A DNA stretch of 64,000 nucleotides from Edaphobacter sp. GTDB taxonomy: Bacteria; Acidobacteriota; Terriglobia; Terriglobales; Acidobacteriaceae. How positions within the stretch are numbered: position 1 is the stretch's first letter; the number at the start of each line of letters is the position of its first letter. Under the pieces are notes generated by a model. The model was not told the origin of the DNA. It saw only the letters and a list, made by a program, of their open reading frames with translations, and ran no database searches. The position numbers were made by a program, and so were the translations under genes. Shown in pieces: positions 61,572 to 64,000 of this stretch. Location: NCBI RefSeq assembly GCF_028283685.1, contig NZ_JAPWKF010000001.1, positions 558,001 to 622,000 on the forward strand. Direction: 5' to 3'.

Positions 61572-62216
61572 ATGGCCCACCAGTTCTCCGCACTCACCTT
61601 CACCGACAACGTCAAAGACGTCCAGCGCGAGATGGGCAGCCGTCCCGCCAACGAGAAGCTCACCGAGCGCGGCTCCCCCAACGACACCCTCGGCGACTTC
61701 GAAAAAGACTTCATCTCCCGCCGCGACGGCTTCTACCTCTCCACCGTCGGTGAAACCGGCTGGCCCTATATCCAGTTTCGCGGCGGACCCGTCGGCTTTC
61801 TGCACGTCGTCGACGATCACACCCTGGCCTACGCCGACGTCACCGGGAACCGCCAGTACATCAGCACCGGCAACCTGCGCTCCAATCCTCGCGCCGCCCT
61901 CTTCCTGATGGACTACCCGCACCAGGCCCGCCTCAAAATCCTCGGTACCACTGAGGTCATCCCCTGGGGCAAAGCCCCTGCCTGGAAGGATCAGCTCCCT
62001 CTCCCGGACCGCGGCCGCCCCGAGCGTGTCGTCCTCATCCACCTCGCCGCCTTCGACTGGAACTGTCCCCAGCACATCCCCCAACGCTGGACCGTCGACG
62101 AGCTGAAGCAGACACCCCTCTTCGCACGCATCCAGTCCCTCGAGACCGAGGTAAAAAATCTCCGCGCCCAGCTCGCCGAAGCTCAGGGATCGAATAAGCC
62201 TGCATCCCTCACCTGA
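61572..62216 (+). CDS. Pyridoxamine 5'-phosphate oxidase-like FMN-binding protein
   Basis: The 214-residue split-barrel protein has FISRRDGFYLSTVGETGWPY, QFRGGPVGFLHVVDDHTLAY and NRQYISTGNLRSNPRAALFL, typical of the PNPOx-like FMN/F420-binding family. The C-terminus carries a coiled segment (IQSLETEVKNLRAQLAEAQG). AGGAAAC precedes the ATG at 61572. It lies between pdxS and pdxT, but family members are too diverse to assign it a step in vitamin B6 metabolism. Confidence 0.85.
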   Translation: MAHQFSALTFTDNVKDVQREMGSRPANEKLTERGSPNDTLGDFEKDFISRRDGFYLSTVGETGWPYIQFRGGPVGFLHVVDDHTLAYADVTGNRQYISTGNLRSNPRAALFLMDYPHQARLKILGTTEVIPWGKAPAWKDQLPLPDRGRPERVVLIHLAAFDWNCPQHIPQRWTVDELKQTPLFARIQSLETEVKNLRAQLAEAQGSNKPASLT

Positions 62217-62251
62217 TCGCCAAAACACCGGACCAGGCTGTCAAGCTTCGC

Positions 62252-62410
62252 TCACAAGCCGGGTGCCCCATTCATGCAGTCTCATCGCATGAGTGGGCAT
62301 TCGAGCGAAGCTCGAACCCTCCCACCAACCGGAGCGGAGATGAGCTTCTGCGTTCGTTTGAAATATATGTTTGGTGGGTCCGTCGGATTCGATAGGAACG
62401 ATGCCCATCC
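62252..62410 (+). repeat. Repeat copy 1, 159 bases
   Basis: Begins TCACAAGCCGGGTGCCCCAT and ends AACGATGCCCATCC. It differs from copy 2 at six bases and one single-base gap. It contains the dyad TTCGAGC GAA GCTCGAA and a second dyad near CATGCAGTCTCATCGCATG, so the RNA would fold strongly. Confidence 0.85.
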
Positions 62411-62449
62411 GCAAAATTGATTGGAGTCCTTGCTCGTCTTCGAGCGGAG

Positions 62450-62607
62450 TCACAAGCCGGGTGCCCCATTCATGCAGTCTCATCGCATGAGTGGGCATTC
62501 GAGCGAAGCTCGAATCCTTCGACCAGCCGAAGCGGAGATGAGCTTCTGCGTTCGTTTGAAATATATGTTTGGTGGTCCGCCGGATTCGATAGGAACGATG
62601 CCCATCC
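62450..62607 (+). repeat. Repeat copy 2, 158 bases
   Basis: Near-identical direct repeat of copy 1, starting 198 bases later. The changes relative to copy 1 fall mainly in a short spacer after the first dyad, and one G is missing in TTTGGTGG. Confidence 0.85.
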
Positions 62608-62693
62608 ACAGAAACAGGCTGTCAAGCCTCATTCCAGTGCAAGCTCATCAAAGTAAGACACTTGCCGGATGCCGATTCATCTCCACGTTTCTC

Positions 62694-62699
62694 TATACT
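62694..62699 (+). promoter_or_regulatory. Candidate -10 box of pdxT
   Basis: TATACT lies about 110 bases before the pdxT start, after the repeats. No good -35 box is present at 16-18 bases, so this is tentative. Confidence 0.3.
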
Positions 62700-62807
62700 G
62701 GAAGTGGGGCCTTCCATCGTGAAGAGCCGCGAGCGGCATACCACTTTGGTAACCGTCGAAATAAGTTCAATCGTTCGAAGATTTTGCGCAAAAACAAGGG
62801 GAGGGTC

Positions 62808-63425
62808 ATGACCACCAGCAGCACCGAGACAGCGACCAAAGGACCGATCATAGGAGTCCTCGCCCTGCAGGGCGCCTACGACGCTCACGCTAAAACCATC
62901 GCTGCCCTCGGAGCTACGCCCCGTCTCGTCCGCCTGCCCACCGAGCTCAAAGGACTCGACGGCCTCATCATGCCCGGCGGTGAATCCACCACCATGCTCA
63001 AGTTCCTCGAGCAGCGCGGCTTCTTCGACCTTCTCAAGGACTTCGTCCACAAGGTTCCCACCTTCGGCACCTGCGCCGGCGTCATCCTTCTCGCCAAAGA
63101 CGTCACCAATCCTGCCCAGAAGTCCCTCGGCGCGCTCGACGTCACCGTCGAACGCAACGCCTACGGCCGCCAGATCGACTCCGCCATTCTCCACGCCGAA
63201 TCCAAACTCCCCGGCGGCCCGCTGGAGATGGTCTTCATCCGCGCCCCCCGCATCACCAGAACCGGCGCTCCCGTCGAAGTCCTCGCCTCCCGCGACGAGA
63301 ACCCCGTCCTCGTCCGCGAAGGCCACCTCCTGGCCGCGACCTTCCATCCCGAGCTCAGCCACGATAGCCGCGTCCACCAGCTCTTCCTCAACATGGTCCG
63401 CGACCACAAGGAAAATCCGGCGTAG
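62808..63425 (+). CDS. pdxT: Pyridoxal 5'-phosphate synthase, glutaminase subunit
   Basis: PdxT hydrolyses glutamine and channels ammonia to PdxS. The 205-residue class I glutaminase has the nucleophile Cys89 (TFGTCAG), the catalytic His180 and Glu182 (ATFHPELS), and GGESTTMLKFL. The start at ATG 62808 follows GGGGAGGG by 3 bases. A longer open frame reaches back into the repeats but is not used. It is in the same orientation as pdxS, about 2.2 kb away. Confidence 0.95.
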   Translation: MTTSSTETATKGPIIGVLALQGAYDAHAKTIAALGATPRLVRLPTELKGLDGLIMPGGESTTMLKFLEQRGFFDLLKDFVHKVPTFGTCAGVILLAKDVTNPAQKSLGALDVTVERNAYGRQIDSAILHAESKLPGGPLEMVFIRAPRITRTGAPVEVLASRDENPVLVREGHLLAATFHPELSHDSRVHQLFLNMVRDHKENPA

Positions 63426-63431
63426 ACAGGT

Positions 63432-63797
63432 CTACCCCTCGCGCCAGCGCCTGACGCTCAACCAGCCGACAATCGCCACAAACTGCGCCAGCAGCACACA
63501 TTCCACCGTCATCGTCCCCATCGTCTGACCAAGGCGGCTGGCCGAAACAGCCATCAACACCGCAAGCAGCGCCGCCAGACCGATCCACATCGACGCCCGC
63601 CCATAGCTCGTCGCTCGCACCGAGACAGGCCTCTTCACCGGAGCCTTCGCCGCCACACGAGCCGCAAAGTCTTCAGGAATTGTGACCGTAAAATCTGGCC
63701 CTTTCTCCAGCACAGAGATCACACGCTCGTCGAAGGCGCGCTCCTCCATCAAACGAAGCTTCTCCTCCGTCATCGGCTCCAGACTGTCGTCCCGCAT
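63432..63797 (-). CDS. Two-helix membrane protein, probable partner of the adjacent ECF sigma factor
   Basis: The 121-residue protein has a charged cytoplasmic N-terminal half (EEKLRLMEERAFDERVISVL) and two membrane helices (WIGLAALLAVLMAV and VLLAQFVAIVGW). It has no zinc motif. Its start overlaps the end of the upstream sigma gene by 28 bases, a layout typical of sigma/anti-sigma pairs, so it may anchor or inhibit that sigma factor; this is an inference. Confidence 0.75.
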   Translation of the reverse strand: MRDDSLEPMTEEKLRLMEERAFDERVISVLEKGPDFTVTIPEDFAARVAAKAPVKRPVSVRATSYGRASMWIGLAALLAVLMAVSASRLGQTMGTMTVECVLLAQFVAIVGWLSVRRWREG

Positions 63798-64000
63798 ACC
63801 GCCCTCCCTTCCTTGGATGACTGCAAACGCTCCCGCAGCTTCTTTCGTCCGCGATGCAGATGCGTCCTGATCGTTCCGATCGGCATGCTGAGCGCCGCCG
63901 CGATCTGCTCATAAGTCCGCTCTTCCTGGTGATACAGCACGAGCACCGTACGCTCAATCGCGCTCAACTCCTGCAACTGCGCCTCGACCAGCACACGAAA
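63770..64000 (-). CDS. ECF sigma factor, partial (cut by the window edge)
   Basis: Only the C-terminal part is in the window. It carries sigma region 4: ELSAIERTVLVLYHQEERTY followed by the helix-turn-helix EQIAAALSMPIGTIRTHLHR with the basic tail RGRKKLRERL. The gene continues beyond 64000. It overlaps the membrane partner gene by 28 bases. Confidence 0.88.
   Translation of the reverse strand, partial: FRVLVEAQLQELSAIERTVLVLYHQEERTYEQIAAALSMPIGTIRTHLHRGRKKLRERLQSSKEGRAVCGTTVWSR

Larger units (their letters stand above)
62234..62627 (+). repeat. Repeat cluster flanked by 13-bp direct repeats, upstream of pdxT
   Basis: CAGGCTGTCAAGC occurs at 62234-62246 and again at 62615-62627, enclosing two copies of a roughly 158-base repeat. 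The direct repeats could mark insertion or be parts of a longer dispersed array. No transposase or gene lies within. The 62217-62807 gap otherwise holds only the pdxT leader. Confidence 0.7.

Noticed and set aside
62252-62607. CRISPR array
   Set aside because: Only two copies, each about 158 bases, with no short spacers and no cas genes nearby.
62241-62609. Open frame of 122 residues on the minus strand in the repeat cluster
   Set aside because: Its sequence is an internal duplication that simply mirrors the two DNA repeat copies, and it has no supported start or ribosome site.

Overview
The window reads as one contiguous piece of chromosome from a GC-rich Gram-negative bacterium. It is most likely an acidobacterium of the Terriglobia/Acidobacteriaceae type (Granulicella, Terriglobus or Edaphobacter relatives). 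This is an inference from gene content: a large TPR Ser/Thr kinase, a bactofilin, several ECF sigma/anti-sigma pairs, Lnt and OmpA-type envelope genes, a DUF3311 protein, and dispersed intergenic repeats of a style common in that group. No rRNA, CRISPR array, prophage, transposase or replication origin was found.

Layout. 1-9,030: the 3' part of a complex I operon, nuoG-H-J-K-L-M-N, closed by a terminator that overlaps the nuoN stop codon. nuoI is absent between nuoH and nuoJ, and nuoG, nuoL and nuoN each carry one extra base that breaks the frame. 9,045-13,865: tRNA-Arg(ACG), then a four-gene iron-uptake operon (an FTR1 permease fused to a DUF2318 domain, two MacB/FtsX-like permeases and their ATPase). 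13,862-17,192: tlyA-nadK on the minus strand and an ECF sigma / RskA-type anti-sigma pair on the plus strand. 17,228-23,195: a YVTN-type lipoprotein, DUF92, YdcF, Sua5/TsaC, a SpoU methyltransferase and RarA. 23,229-31,005: a long minus-strand run (lnt, prfB with a canonical programmed +1 frameshift, a methyltransferase, DinB, a CoA-binding protein, DsbD, DUF4440, redoxin). 31,057-41,460: a 46-residue membrane protein, an APC/USP-like transporter, an AT-hook protein, a methyltransferase, bactofilin, an N-acylamino-acid racemase/GNAT/MazG cluster, an aminotransferase and an MBL hydrolase. 41,483-48,533: secG with an upstream tRNA-Leu(GAG), a Cys-tailed ECF sigma factor, a HAD hydrolase, a TPR kinase and uvrC. 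48,629-54,254: an OmpA lipoprotein behind a good sigma-54 promoter, a HAD hydrolase, a RibBA whose GTP cyclohydrolase II half has lost its signature, a small protein, an S10 peptidase and a rhodanese. 54,433-64,000: RecQ with two HRDC domains, a phosphatase-superfamily enzyme, a thioesterase, a GT2 glycosyltransferase, pdxS and pdxT (vitamin B6) separated by two genes and a repeat cluster, and a partial ECF sigma factor with a membrane partner.

Most genes are housekeeping. The points worth a second look are the clustered frameshifts and missing nuoI in complex I, the fused and P19-less iron system, the degenerate RibA half, dispersed-repeat sequence translated in frame as linkers of RecQ, the sigma-54 promoter in front of the OmpA gene, a possible leaderless HAD gene, and the GNAT/racemase pair that suggests N-acyl-mediated amino-acid stereoinversion. 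I did not find a clear candidate for a wholly new multi-gene system.
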